From positions 154,984 through 218,983 of the forward strand of contig JARGPI010000011.1 in assembly GCA_029213005.1 (NCBI GenBank): 64,000 nt of DNA. Reading direction: 5' to 3'. Positions within the stretch are counted from its first letter, which is position 1. Each line of letters starts with the position of its first letter. The notes beneath the pieces are model-generated. The model searched no databases. It worked only from the letters and a program-made list of their open reading frames with translations, and was not told where the DNA came from. Below are positions 43,228 to 52,546 of this stretch, piece after piece. The DNA is from Verrucomicrobiales bacterium (GTDB lineage Bacteria > Verrucomicrobiota > Verrucomicrobiia > Verrucomicrobiales > DEV007). Made by a program: the position numbers and the translations under genes.

Positions 43228-46080
43228 ATGAGTCCCGAAAAACAAAATCCCGCTTTATTCCGCAGCCCTTTTCTCCCGATTTTGTGCACTCTTTTTCTCG
43301 CGGGATCGCCGTTTTTTGGAGCCGTTGGTCAGGACCAGAAGACTGAAACCGGTCGCTTTCCATTGGGCCCTCTGATCCCACGCCCCGCGGTGTCAATCTA
43401 TGTGGTCAGTGACGGTCAGGGCGAACAGGCTCGGGTCCTGCTTCGAAAAACGCATCGGTCGAAGCAGGTCACCGCACTCGCCCGGGTGCTGGATCCCGAC
43501 GAGACCGTGATCCGGTGGAAATACCTCGAGACCGTTGCGGAATCGGTTAGCAGTTCGACTGAGCCAAGGGACGAAATCGATCTAATCCCGGAGGAACCGG
43601 CCCCAAAACCCGGCACCGTTCTGCTTGAGGAAAGCTTCGACCTTTCCCGTGCCGGAGTCTACCAGATCCGCGTTTCCTGTGCCAACGAGGAAGTTCAGGT
43701 GGAATTGGATTTACCGGAATCAACTCCTTACGGAGTCTGTTTCCAAAACGGTTTGGCCCGTTCCGGAGCGTACTCAACGGGAAAAGCCTATGTCTACATT
43801 CCGCCCCACGCCGAAGCACTGGAATGGACGGGCGGCCCCTGGTTGATTCGGGATGAAGAGGGACGGGTGCTAACTCAGAGCAAAAAGGGCGGCAAAGGTG
43901 AGCTGCCAATCGGGAAAACGGACCAGGTTTGGGAGATCGAGTTCCCGGAACCCAAAAGCTGGGAGCTACGCACTGCGGGATTTCCCTTTATTCTCTGTGA
44001 CAGTGCCGGGACGGCTCGACAGATTCGGGGAAGCGTCGAACAACTCGAAGACGGCACCGTGGTCTGCCACAAATTCCAGCGGCGCATCGCACAACTGCTT
44101 CCTGAAATTTTACACCCCGATAAAGTCGGAATCACCGAAGATCTCCTCGTCCCTTTGAAATCACGGGAGGAAGCCTGGCTGGCCGAGCCCCTCAGAAACC
44201 GCCGCCTCCAGAACAGCTTTCTCGCCGCCGTGCCGAAATGGCTCGGTCAGCAGAATCTCGACCCCAAAAGTCATTGGAGCGGCTCGCTCGACGGATGGCA
44301 GGATAAAGAAAACGCCAAACCGCCCGGCAATCGCTGGGACCGGATGAGGGCGATCGATGGGCTTTTCGGCGGCGCTTCGAATCATTACGGACCAGCCGCA
44401 GAACACCTCGCTTTAGGCGCGCTGCACGATTCGCCCACCAATCCCTATTTCGGAAAATCAGAGTTGCTCTATCGCGCCGCAGCGGCCGCACTTCGCGATC
44501 TCATGACCCTCGCGGAAGACGGCACTTTCTACGGAATCTCGGACATGAATCCCTACCCCGGCAACATGGGCTTTGTCGTCGGGCAAAAGACCTTTCCCGT
44601 GTACGGCCTCGCCGCCCCGCACCTGCCAGAGGAGATTCGCCAGGTGTGGACCGAGGGACTCCGCCACCTCGTTGATCGCGCCTTTACGGATGGTCTCGTT
44701 TCCGCCCGGAATCAGTCGAGTCATTATCTGGTAGCCTTTCAGGCCTATGCTGACGGTTCGGAGGATCCGCTCTACCAAACTCTCGCCCGGCTCTATGCTC
44801 AGCGCTGGGTTGCGGGCCAGCACCCCGCCGGTTGGCACATGGAAGCCACCGGACCGGATGCGAGCTACATCGGAATGACGCACTGGCACGAGGCCGTTTA
44901 CTACCGAATGAGTGGCGATCAGAACGTCCTCGACTCGCTCCAAAGATCCTACCGCTTTTTCAACCATACCGTCGCACCCGAACCCGATGGCAAAATGCTG
45001 GGCGGCTTCAATTTCGGCCACCGGGTCGGCGAGGGCTTTTACAACGATCAATGGGGCGGAGCCAAAGGCATCGTCGACGATGTTTTACCGGAAGTCGGCA
45101 TTTGGTCAGCCCCGGAACCTTCTCCGGAAGAACGGGTGGTAAAAGAAGAAAAAGCCCGTCAGGAAATCCGTAGATTTCTCGACAAACCGACTCACCCATC
45201 CAACCCCGGACTCAACACCCCGCGCTACCTGCACTATACCGAAAAAGCGAATCGAAACGCTGAGTTTCCCAGCCTGGAGAAGGAATCCTTCATCCGTGAC
45301 TTAAGGGGCGAGTTGGTAGCCGTGAAACGCCCCGCCTACTACACTTACGGATTTACCGGTAAACCGGCCGGTCGATTCTATATCCGGCAAAAAGAGGACT
45401 TTCGCGCCCCTTTTCCGAACGGCGCGGAGGAGAATGGAGGCACTATCGATATGCGAAAGATTACCCCTTTCCTTGGCGGAGGACTCTCCGGATTCTGGAC
45501 CCCGGAATATGGTCATTTTTTGCTCGCAGCGAACTGGGCACCAACCACTCATCACGGGGTGATCGCGACCAAAGCCGACGGAAACCGCTACTGGTCAGAT
45601 TACCACGAGCACACCCATGAACTCAACAAGCCAGATGGGACATTAACTATCAAAGGGCAAATCGAATCACTACCTCTTCACTACATCCGGCGCTACACCT
45701 TTGGCGAAGATAGCCTCGGAGTGAAACTAACGTTAACTGCGGAAAAAGACCTCAAGCTCGCCCGCCTCGTGGAAAATTTACCTATCGCCCGTGGGGGCTG
45801 GAAATCCCGCGGCACAGTGTGGAATGCCGCTGGAGTTGCCGAAGGAGAAATCACATCCCAAACCTTTCGCGCCACTGATCAAACCGGCAAAGGAGTCGAG
45901 GTCAGCTTTGACCGGGTGAGATCCCTTCTCCTCGTCCCGAACGGCCTCCGGGCCGGAGGATGGCGTCTCCTCCAAATCGGGCGGGTCGAAATCCTGTTTC
46001 CCTCTACATTGAAGGCCGGGGAGACGATTGATCTTGAGTACCACATCCGCCCGATATTGGCACCGGAAGTAAAGGAATAA
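43228..46080 (+). CDS. Large secreted protein, possible alpha/alpha-toroid polysaccharide lyase or hydrolase
   Basis: 950 residues with a signal peptide (hydrophobic 15-35). A beta-rich N-terminal half (about 40-310) is followed by a helical region (about 320-620) with repeated helices and conserved-looking polar patches: GLFGGASNHYGPAAEHLALGAL, NQSSHYLVAFQAY, GWHMEATGPDASYIGMTHWHEAVYY and GGFNFGHRVGEGFYNDQWGG. The Asn, His and Tyr clusters suggest the catalytic cleft of a toroid-type lyase. A beta-sandwich C-terminal region (about 700-945) follows. No known PL or GH family was assigned. A GAGGAAAGG-like ribosome site precedes ATG 43228. It lies among sulfatases and a glycosidase, which fits algal glycan breakdown. 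Confidence 0.6.
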   Translation: MSPEKQNPALFRSPFLPILCTLFLAGSPFFGAVGQDQKTETGRFPLGPLIPRPAVSIYVVSDGQGEQARVLLRKTHRSKQVTALARVLDPDETVIRWKYLETVAESVSSSTEPRDEIDLIPEEPAPKPGTVLLEESFDLSRAGVYQIRVSCANEEVQVELDLPESTPYGVCFQNGLARSGAYSTGKAYVYIPPHAEALEWTGGPWLIRDEEGRVLTQSKKGGKGELPIGKTDQVWEIEFPEPKSWELRTAGFPFILCDSAGTARQIRGSVEQLEDGTVVCHKFQRRIAQLLPEILHPDKVGITEDLLVPLKSREEAWLAEPLRNRRLQNSFLAAVPKWLGQQNLDPKSHWSGSLDGWQDKENAKPPGNRWDRMRAIDGLFGGASNHYGPAAEHLALGALHDSPTNPYFGKSELLYRAAAAALRDLMTLAEDGTFYGISDMNPYPGNMGFVVGQKTFPVYGLAAPHLPEEIRQVWTEGLRHLVDRAFTDGLVSARNQSSHYLVAFQAYADGSEDPLYQTLARLYAQRWVAGQHPAGWHMEATGPDASYIGMTHWHEAVYYRMSGDQNVLDSLQRSYRFFNHTVAPEPDGKMLGGFNFGHRVGEGFYNDQWGGAKGIVDDVLPEVGIWSAPEPSPEERVVKEEKARQEIRRFLDKPTHPSNPGLNTPRYLHYTEKANRNAEFPSLEKESFIRDLRGELVAVKRPAYYTYGFTGKPAGRFYIRQKEDFRAPFPNGAEENGGTIDMRKITPFLGGGLSGFWTPEYGHFLLAANWAPTTHHGVIATKADGNRYWSDYHEHTHELNKPDGTLTIKGQIESLPLHYIRRYTFGEDSLGVKLTLTAEKDLKLARLVENLPIARGGWKSRGTVWNAAGVAEGEITSQTFRATDQTGKGVEVSFDRVRSLLLVPNGLRAGGWRLLQIGRVEILFPSTLKAGETIDLEYHIRPILAPEVKE

Positions 46081-46310
46081 CGTTGAGTCAATCATCTCGC
46101 AGTCTTAAAATGTCCGTGAAGAGACCGTAAGCTAAGTTCAGGAAGAAGCATTTCCGGCCTCACCGCATTTCTCCCCTGAGCGCAAATCAGCATCCCGGAT
46201 TGCTCATTTTGTGGCGTTCCTAAATCAAATGGCACGGGAACGTGCAGAATCGTAGAGAAATGCACCGGCAGAAAGGCTTAGGGTTTAAATGCCCGTTCCT
46301 GGAATTCAAC

Positions 46311-46338
46311 CGGGAGAAATCCTTACGGATGCCTCTAC
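46311..46338 (-). repeat. GTAGAGG-family element, single copy overlapping a stop codon
   Basis: Read on the minus strand it begins GTAGAGGCATCCGTAAGGA and continues TTTCTCCCG, matching 6389-6416 closely. Its first TAG is the stop codon of the metallophosphoesterase gene (46335-46337), so the element joins the 3' end of that gene. Confidence 0.82.
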
Positions 46339-47219
46339 ATTTCCCCCAGGGACTTACCGAGACGGCGACTTTCCTGCCTGCGGAAACCGTCAAGTCTGAG
46401 CGACCCATCGCTGAATGCGTTGAGCATCGTATAACCACTGCTTTCAACTCCGCTGCCCTCGACCATTGCCACCAGAGTGGTGTAGTGAATCCCGCCGACC
46501 ACTTGATGGTCGTTCTTGTGTGAATGCCCCTGAAACACGGCCAACACCTTGCCGGAGTTTTCTAGTATCGCGCGGGCGGCGGCAGCGTTACGAACCGCGT
46601 GAGCTTTATCATGATCCAGACGCTGGTGAGCTAGTATGACCACGGGCCCAGACGCTTTCTCGAGACTGGCTTTCAACCAGGCTAATTCCCCGGCGGGCAG
46701 ATTACAATCCTGCCAATGAAAATTGCTGCGCTGATAGGGAGTGCCGTCTGAAGTAAAACAGGAGTCGAGTATCAGAAAAGTCAGGCCGTTTTTCTCGACG
46801 ACAGCATGTCCTCCGGAACTGGCAGTATGGTTGGCAAACTCTCTTTTTGACAAGGTGCCCACACAGTGATTCCCCAAAACATAGTGACGTGGCATGCTCA
46901 ATTTTGCATAGTGAGATTCCATTTTCTTTAACCACTCGATTTCGCGATCCACCGAATCTGCCTGATCAATGAAATCTCCTAACTCGACAACAAAGTCAGC
47001 TTTTTCCCGATTCAAAAATGCAACCGCTTCATCCAGTTTAGCGGTCGCCTCCCGATAAAATCGCGTTCCTCTCGTTTCTTTGTCGGCGTAGTGCAAATCG
47101 GTCATCATCCCGATGCGTAGTTCAGGCTTCGATGATTCTTCGGCGGCGAGCAGCTTACTTCCGCCCAGTCCAGCCAGAAAAAGGCTGCCATTATATACAA
47201 ATGCCCGTCGCGAGTTCAT
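46335..47219 (-). CDS. Secreted calcineurin-like metallophosphoesterase
   Basis: 294 residues. The N-terminus (MNSRRAFVYNGSLFLAGLGGSKLLAAE) looks like a twin-arginine or Sec leader. The metal motifs are in order: DLHYAD (about 41-46), GDFID (about 81-85), GNHC (about 115-118), a His in AHQRLDH and GHSHKNDH (about 231-238). A phosphomonoesterase or phosphodiesterase with a dinuclear centre is expected; the substrate is unknown. It sits between two glycan-degradation genes on the opposite strand and may recycle phosphate. Confidence 0.85.
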   Translation of the reverse strand: MNSRRAFVYNGSLFLAGLGGSKLLAAEESSKPELRIGMMTDLHYADKETRGTRFYREATAKLDEAVAFLNREKADFVVELGDFIDQADSVDREIEWLKKMESHYAKLSMPRHYVLGNHCVGTLSKREFANHTASSGGHAVVEKNGLTFLILDSCFTSDGTPYQRSNFHWQDCNLPAGELAWLKASLEKASGPVVILAHQRLDHDKAHAVRNAAAARAILENSGKVLAVFQGHSHKNDHQVVGGIHYTTLVAMVEGSGVESSGYTMLNAFSDGSLRLDGFRRQESRRLGKSLGEM

Positions 47220-47364
47220 AAATACCGGAAAGATTAAATCAAACAGCGGGCTCCATCCGCCATTTTCGACCCGTCAACCTTGCTCTCCCCCAAGCTTAGT
47301 CAACTCCTTCAAGATGGCACTACCCGGGCGTTGAGAAGCGTTCTATCAATGTCATACTTTGCCG

Positions 47365-49065
47365 GTGAAGCTCCTCTCACTGGCTCTGACCCTGCTGTTC
47401 TTCCCTTCGATTTGGGGAGCGGAAACCCTTTCCCTGCAGCTCAGTCCCGGCATGAAGCCCCTGCCTCTGGCCGAAGCAACGCCGCCGCTACACGTCCCGA
47501 TTCCCGAAGCGACAAGCCCGAAAGACGGCCTGATGCTTACTCCCGAAGTCCCTTTTCAGTGGGCTTATCTCAATTCCCGTGAGGAACCGCTTCGCTTTCG
47601 CATCGATAGCGACGACGAGATCTTTTCCGACACGATACTGACAATCTGGAACTGGAACAACCGACCGGTGTTCCGAAAGAAATTACCAGCCGGGCAGTCT
47701 TTCGATCTCAAAATCAAGTTGAAAGGACTCGGCGTCTATCAATTTACACTCGAAGGTTACGAGGCGGAAAAATGCACCAAACGCCTCGTGAGAAGCTTTG
47801 CGGTGACAGAAGACTTGAACCGGGCACGCGAGATCTGGAAAACCGATGAATTTTTCCTCGGAGTTTGTGCGCTCTCCGGCAGATACCACTGGCTGTTTGA
47901 AGGCAAGCCAACGATTCCCGACGGAATCTATCCTCACGCCGCCCGGGAATTGGAAGCGGAATTGATGGCCCGACTCGGGTTTCAGGTAGTTCGCGTCGAC
48001 GAATCCATGGAAATGGGATCTGACATAGGAAACGGCTACCGTTACCATTTCAAGCGAATGGATGCTGTCGTGAATGCCTATACTTCGCGGGGAATGAAAC
48101 TGGCACTCCAGTTGATGAATGCTCCCGACTGGGCCATTCACCCCAAATATGATTCCGTAAAATCCAATCTGTGGCGCTACCCGCGCCAACCGGAACCTCA
48201 AAAAGCCTATATAAAAGCCCTCTTGAACCGCTACGGAAAACACACCCGTTTTGTGCAGGTCTTTAACGAACCGGACCAAACTCAATTCTGGGCCGGAACT
48301 CCAGATGAGTTTATTGAACAATTCCGATACACCAAAGAAATGGTCGAACCGTTTGACCTTCCCGTCGTCAACGGAGGGTACTCCCTTTTTGAACCGGAGA
48401 AAACCGCCCACTTTGCCGGGAAACTTAAGGGGGAACTGAATCAAATCGCCTACCACTGCCACGGAGATCTCAAAGCTTTGATTGAAGATTACAATCTTGT
48501 CAAAACACTACACCGGGAGGCGGGCTATTCCGACCCTGATTTTATAAATACCGAGATGGGATTCGACGGCTGGAGGCTGGATCAGGAGTTGAGAAAAGGA
48601 CAGTACGTTCCTCAGAAAACCCTCTACTGCTGGGCAAACGACCATTCCGGAGTCTTGCTTTTCGGGAGCCGGATGACACAGGGACCCTACCGGCGCAGTC
48701 AGGATTTCGGATTTATCGACCACTTTTTCTGCCCCCGTTATGTCTACGGCTCCATCGGCGCAATGGTCTCAACCCTTGCCGGAGCCACGTTTCATTCAGT
48801 TGTGTTGGAAGACGGGAACCATTTCATTTACCGGTTTCAAAAAGGGAGCGAAACCATCCTTTCGGCTTTTTCTCTGGAGCCGGACTCACCACCCCTGCAG
48901 GTAAAAACCAACGCTTTACAAGCTGTGGTGGTCGATCCCATGGGGAACCAAAGGGATATCGAGAAGCCGGACACGATTGCTCTGCAAACCGGAAATTACC
49001 CGGTCTACCTAAAACTCGAAGCCGAAAGTGACATTGTGATCACTATCGAAACCCCGTCCCGCTAA
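47365..49065 (+). CDS. Secreted glycoside hydrolase-like protein (clan GH-A type)
   Basis: 566 residues from GTG 47365, right before a signal peptide (KLLSLALTLLFFPSIWGAE). After a beta-sandwich N-terminal domain (about 20-150) comes a TIM-barrel-like region. The acid/base Glu candidate is in QVFNEPDQTQFW (NEPD) and the nucleophile Glu in FINTEMGFDGW, with the order and spacing of clan GH-A enzymes (GH39/GH5-like). A beta-sandwich C-terminal domain ends the protein. It is followed 17 bp later by a sulfatase, so the pair forms an operon that probably releases sugars from a sulfated glycan. Confidence 0.75.
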   Translation: MKLLSLALTLLFFPSIWGAETLSLQLSPGMKPLPLAEATPPLHVPIPEATSPKDGLMLTPEVPFQWAYLNSREEPLRFRIDSDDEIFSDTILTIWNWNNRPVFRKKLPAGQSFDLKIKLKGLGVYQFTLEGYEAEKCTKRLVRSFAVTEDLNRAREIWKTDEFFLGVCALSGRYHWLFEGKPTIPDGIYPHAARELEAELMARLGFQVVRVDESMEMGSDIGNGYRYHFKRMDAVVNAYTSRGMKLALQLMNAPDWAIHPKYDSVKSNLWRYPRQPEPQKAYIKALLNRYGKHTRFVQVFNEPDQTQFWAGTPDEFIEQFRYTKEMVEPFDLPVVNGGYSLFEPEKTAHFAGKLKGELNQIAYHCHGDLKALIEDYNLVKTLHREAGYSDPDFINTEMGFDGWRLDQELRKGQYVPQKTLYCWANDHSGVLLFGSRMTQGPYRRSQDFGFIDHFFCPRYVYGSIGAMVSTLAGATFHSVVLEDGNHFIYRFQKGSETILSAFSLEPDSPPLQVKTNALQAVVVDPMGNQRDIEKPDTIALQTGNYPVYLKLEAESDIVITIETPSR

Positions 49066-49082
49066 TTTGTTGATATACAAAA

Positions 49083-50504
49083 ATGAGAATCCTGATTTTT
49101 CTACTCGCTTTAACCATCACACTCCCGAAGGAGGCCTCGAGTAATGACCAGCCTAACATCGTGATACTTTTTGCGGATGATTTAGGTTATGGCGAATTGG
49201 GCTGTCAGGGAAACCCGGAGATCCCGACTCCGCACATTGATTCGATTGCCGCCAACGGCGTGCGTTTTACCAACGGATATGTCGCGGGGCCAAATTGCAG
49301 TCCTTCGCGTGCCGGGCTGCTCTCCGGCAGAATTCCGACCCGCTTCGGATACGAATTTAATCCCACAGGGGCTTTGAATGAAAATCCTCAATTCGGCCTT
49401 CCCGCAAAGGAAATCACTATCGCAGAGATGCTGCATGATCAGGGGTATACCACGGGATTGATCGGTAAATGGCACCAGGGCGGCACCGCAGAATATCACC
49501 CTTTTCGCCACGGATTCGACGAGTTTTTCGGGTTCACCCATGAGGGCCATTACTTTGTTCCACCTCCATATCAGGGCGTCACGACAATGCTGCGGAGAAA
49601 AGCTCTACCCGGCGGAGCCAAAGGTCGCTGGATCGGCAAGAAAGGTCTCCTCTACACCGACCACATGGGCCACAACGAGCCGGACTACGACGCGAACAAT
49701 CCGATTGTGAGAGGCGGACAGCCAGTCGTGGAAACAGAATATTTGACCGATGCGTTAACACGGGAAGCAGTTGATTTTATCGATCGGCACGATGATAAAC
49801 CCTTCTTTCTTTATTTGGCCTACAACGCGGTGCACAGTCCACTTCAGGGAGCTGATGCCTATATGGAAAAGTTCGCCGCAATTGAGGATATTCACCGCCG
49901 AATTTTCGCGGCGATGCTCTCGAATCTGGATGACAGTGTCGGGGCCGTTCTGGAGCAGTTGCGGAAGTCCGGATTGGAGGAAAACACTCTGGTCTTTTTT
50001 CTGAGCGACAATGGCGGACCGACCCGCGAGCTGACCTCCTCAAATGCTCCCCTGCGAGGTGAAAAGGGCCAGATGTATGAGGGCGCACTCCGGGTGCCTT
50101 TTATGGTGCAATGGAAAGGCAAAATCCCGGCGGACAAGGTCTACGAAAGGACTGTTAGTTCTCTGGATATCTATGCGACCGCGGCGGCTCAATCAGGAGC
50201 AACACCACCGAAAAAGATCGAAGGCGTTGATCTTTTACCCTATCTCACGGGCAAAAATAGCAGCAACCCTCACGAAACGCTGTACTGGCGACAGGGCGGT
50301 CGTGCCGCTTTGCGACATGGTGACTGGAAAATCGTTCGGATGGGTGGCCGGAACAAGGTCGGTGATGCCGCATGGGAACTGTACAATCTGGAAACGGATC
50401 CTGGAGAGGCGAACGATCTCGCAAAAGTTCATCCCGCCGAATTGGACCAATTGATTTCGATCTGGGAGAAAATGAATAGCGAAATGAGTGATCCTCTATT
50501 TTAG
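49083..50504 (+). CDS. Secreted sulfatase
   Basis: Arylsulfatase-type enzyme, 473 residues, signal peptide about 1-20. The formylglycine Cys is Cys72 in CSPSR followed by AGLLSGR, and the metal Asp pair is Asp32-Asp33 in FADDLGYGELG, a very canonical sulfatase start. FFLSDNGGPT carries the late metal Asp-Asn. Cotranscribed with the clan GH-A-like gene 17 bp upstream, which indicates action on the same sulfated polysaccharide. Converges with the zincin gene. Confidence 0.95.
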   Translation: MRILIFLLALTITLPKEASSNDQPNIVILFADDLGYGELGCQGNPEIPTPHIDSIAANGVRFTNGYVAGPNCSPSRAGLLSGRIPTRFGYEFNPTGALNENPQFGLPAKEITIAEMLHDQGYTTGLIGKWHQGGTAEYHPFRHGFDEFFGFTHEGHYFVPPPYQGVTTMLRRKALPGGAKGRWIGKKGLLYTDHMGHNEPDYDANNPIVRGGQPVVETEYLTDALTREAVDFIDRHDDKPFFLYLAYNAVHSPLQGADAYMEKFAAIEDIHRRIFAAMLSNLDDSVGAVLEQLRKSGLEENTLVFFLSDNGGPTRELTSSNAPLRGEKGQMYEGALRVPFMVQWKGKIPADKVYERTVSSLDIYATAAAQSGATPPKKIEGVDLLPYLTGKNSSNPHETLYWRQGGRAALRHGDWKIVRMGGRNKVGDAAWELYNLETDPGEANDLAKVHPAELDQLISIWEKMNSEMSDPLF

Positions 50505-50511
50505 GGATGAC

Positions 50512-52122
50512 CTACTTAAGTTTCGTCATCACTGCGTGGAGAAATTGATCGACTTGTGGCTTTCTGAGATCGAGATCCGTATAGAAAATCTGTGAGACCA
50601 GACTACCCCGTTTCACCTGAATCACAGAGACCGTCTCTTCGCCGAGAAACAACGCTTTGGTTTTGTAGCGCAGCGCCGAACCTGCGGCATTGTTACCGGC
50701 GCTGTAGTCGATTTTCTTCCGGGACAAAACTTCGACCATAGCTGAGGCCTCGGCGCTGGCGAGATCGTGACGGTTAAGCTCTTCCATTGCCTCCAGCATT
50801 TTGGCGGCCCCTAAGTCATCCGCGAACGCGAACACAGCGGCCATACAGGTTTCGGAACTCAGGCCCGGTCCGGTTAGATTGATCACGACACTTTTTTCGA
50901 GCCCCGCCATAATCTCGTCCCGTTTTTCACGAGTGACCGCTCCGAGATGTGATTGAATCGCAAAATCGCCCATCGAATCAGCGGCAACTTTCCATTCCGC
51001 AAGCCCCAGCGGTTTTCCAATCTCCCGGTAGTGGGACTGGTAATCGATCTCCGGCGCCGGATCTTTTCGGTAGCTGGAGGGTTTTACGATCATTGATGTG
51101 CGCGTGGGCGGAGCTTTTAAAATCGACCAGACTTTTTCCATACCTCCGGCACTCGCGTGGTGAGCAATAAATGTCTCGCCGCCGAGATAGATACTTTCCC
51201 ATTTCACGGCATCCGCCATCGCTACCCGGTTAATAAGCCATGCTTCATCTTTATTTTCCGGAGCGGTCAACATATCGCGTCCCGCCCGGGCTGCCTCATC
51301 GAGACCGAGCTTCTTCGCCACGGCGTTTTGTATATATACCGCGTGACCTTCCACCGTTGCCTGAAAGGCTAAACTTTCGTCGGCGCTTTGGACCTTCAGC
51401 ATCGATTCGTCGAGATTGATTTCCTGGTCCTGAAGCGCGTGAGTCAGTTCGTGAGCGACGATAATTTTCATCAGATCCCGATCGAGTGACGGATCTATCT
51501 CACCCGCCTCCATGATTGATTTTACATTTTCAGGGAGGACATAAACGGTGTTATCGATCACTCCATATTTCCCCATTAGCGACGGGGAAAAAAGCCCGGC
51601 GGTGACGAAAGATTTTAAATACACCATTGGTTTAGGAGCATCGGGGATTTGCGCCTCCAGCTGAGGCACCAAATCATTGCCCAGAATTTGGATCATCTCA
51701 AAATTTCCGGTTATCGCTACCTGAGGAGGAGCGGCAAAGGTTCTGCCGTTAAGTTCCTCAACCAGCGGTATCATTTCCAAAGCGATTTCCTGAATTTCGG
51801 AGTCGGTAAAAGCGGGCTCCCGACCTGCAATTTTGGTATCCAGCCAGGCGAGCATTTCCTGCATCCGGGCATTACTTTCAGTTCCCGCAGTCACCAGTTC
51901 GGTAATTCCCTCTTTGCCTTTGTCGAGCGTGGAAACGCCCAGTTCTTTTGCTTTGTCGAACCAGGATTTTTTATCCGGCTCGGTGGACGATTCAACTTCG
52001 ACCGCCTTTTTCAGACGGTTAAAGAGTCCGCCGATTCCGCTATCCCCACCGTTCTCTTCCTGCCCATGCACAACTGTGCCTGCAATTACAATGAGCCAGA
52101 TCAGAAACGGAACTTTCGTCAT
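50512..52122 (-). CDS. Secreted HExxH metallopeptidase-like protein
   Basis: 536 residues from ATG 52122, which opens a signal peptide (MTKVPFLIWLIVIAGTVVHG); the frame continues upstream to 52284 without it. A zinc motif HELTH is at 224-228 with a likely third ligand Glu258 in ATVEGHA, the gluzincin arrangement (HExxH, then E about 30 residues on). The region between the signal and the zinc site is helical. The C-terminal half has no match I recognise. It probably acts in the periplasm. Its upstream spacer holds two repeat types. Confidence 0.75.
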   Translation of the reverse strand: MTKVPFLIWLIVIAGTVVHGQEENGGDSGIGGLFNRLKKAVEVESSTEPDKKSWFDKAKELGVSTLDKGKEGITELVTAGTESNARMQEMLAWLDTKIAGREPAFTDSEIQEIALEMIPLVEELNGRTFAAPPQVAITGNFEMIQILGNDLVPQLEAQIPDAPKPMVYLKSFVTAGLFSPSLMGKYGVIDNTVYVLPENVKSIMEAGEIDPSLDRDLMKIIVAHELTHALQDQEINLDESMLKVQSADESLAFQATVEGHAVYIQNAVAKKLGLDEAARAGRDMLTAPENKDEAWLINRVAMADAVKWESIYLGGETFIAHHASAGGMEKVWSILKAPPTRTSMIVKPSSYRKDPAPEIDYQSHYREIGKPLGLAEWKVAADSMGDFAIQSHLGAVTREKRDEIMAGLEKSVVINLTGPGLSSETCMAAVFAFADDLGAAKMLEAMEELNRHDLASAEASAMVEVLSRKKIDYSAGNNAAGSALRYKTKALFLGEETVSVIQVKRGSLVSQIFYTDLDLRKPQVDQFLHAVMTKLK

Positions 52123-52424
52123 AGATTCATGATAAACAAAACGACCAATTAGCCAAGAAAGAAAATCGAAGGGGATAATGGGTGAGATGGCTTTTCCGTC
52201 TTGGAGTTTACCGGTTGAGTATGAAACCACGGCTGGACACGGATTAAATGGATTTTCACAGATCGGGATGAGGCTTGAATACACTACACATTTTCAGATG
52301 CCTATCCGATCCTGCTGCCCCTCGGCAAAAACGATTGAAATTCGCGTCATTCGCGATCATTCTTTTACATTCGCGTTGAAAACCATCCGTAGTCTCGACC
52401 CTTAACAGGCCCTGTAAGGACTTT

Positions 52425-52442
52425 GCGGACAGGAGTGCCCGC
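52425..52442. repeat. GCGGACA hairpin, copy 2
   Basis: GCGGACAGGAGTGCCCGC followed by ATCAC matches the copy at 39491 read on the other strand, with one change in the stem. It may be part of a dispersed palindrome family. Confidence 0.7.
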
Positions 52443-52486
52443 ATCACGGAAGTTGCCCGCACCCGGGCAGATCTTAGCGGAACTAC

Positions 52487-52524
52487 ATTGTACCCTGTAC
52501 AGTTTCAGATTGTACAGGGTACAG
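52487..52524. repeat. TGTAC palindrome cluster, locus 4 (two units)
   Basis: ATTGTACCCTGTACAGT (52487-52503) and ATTGTACAGGGTACAGT (52509-52525) are two inverted units with a 5-base spacer. It lies 23 bp from the LamG gene stop and about 365 bp upstream of the zincin gene. Confidence 0.88.
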
Positions 52525-52546
52525 TTTTGCCTACATCTATATCGAC

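Larger units (their letters stand above)
52123..52546. other. 424-bp repeat-bearing spacer
   Basis: Lies between the 3' end of the LamG gene and the start of the zincin gene, both on the minus strand. It contains a GCGGACA hairpin (52425-52442) and a TGTAC palindrome cluster (52487-52524). No supported gene; short frames here show no coding features. Confidence 0.7.
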
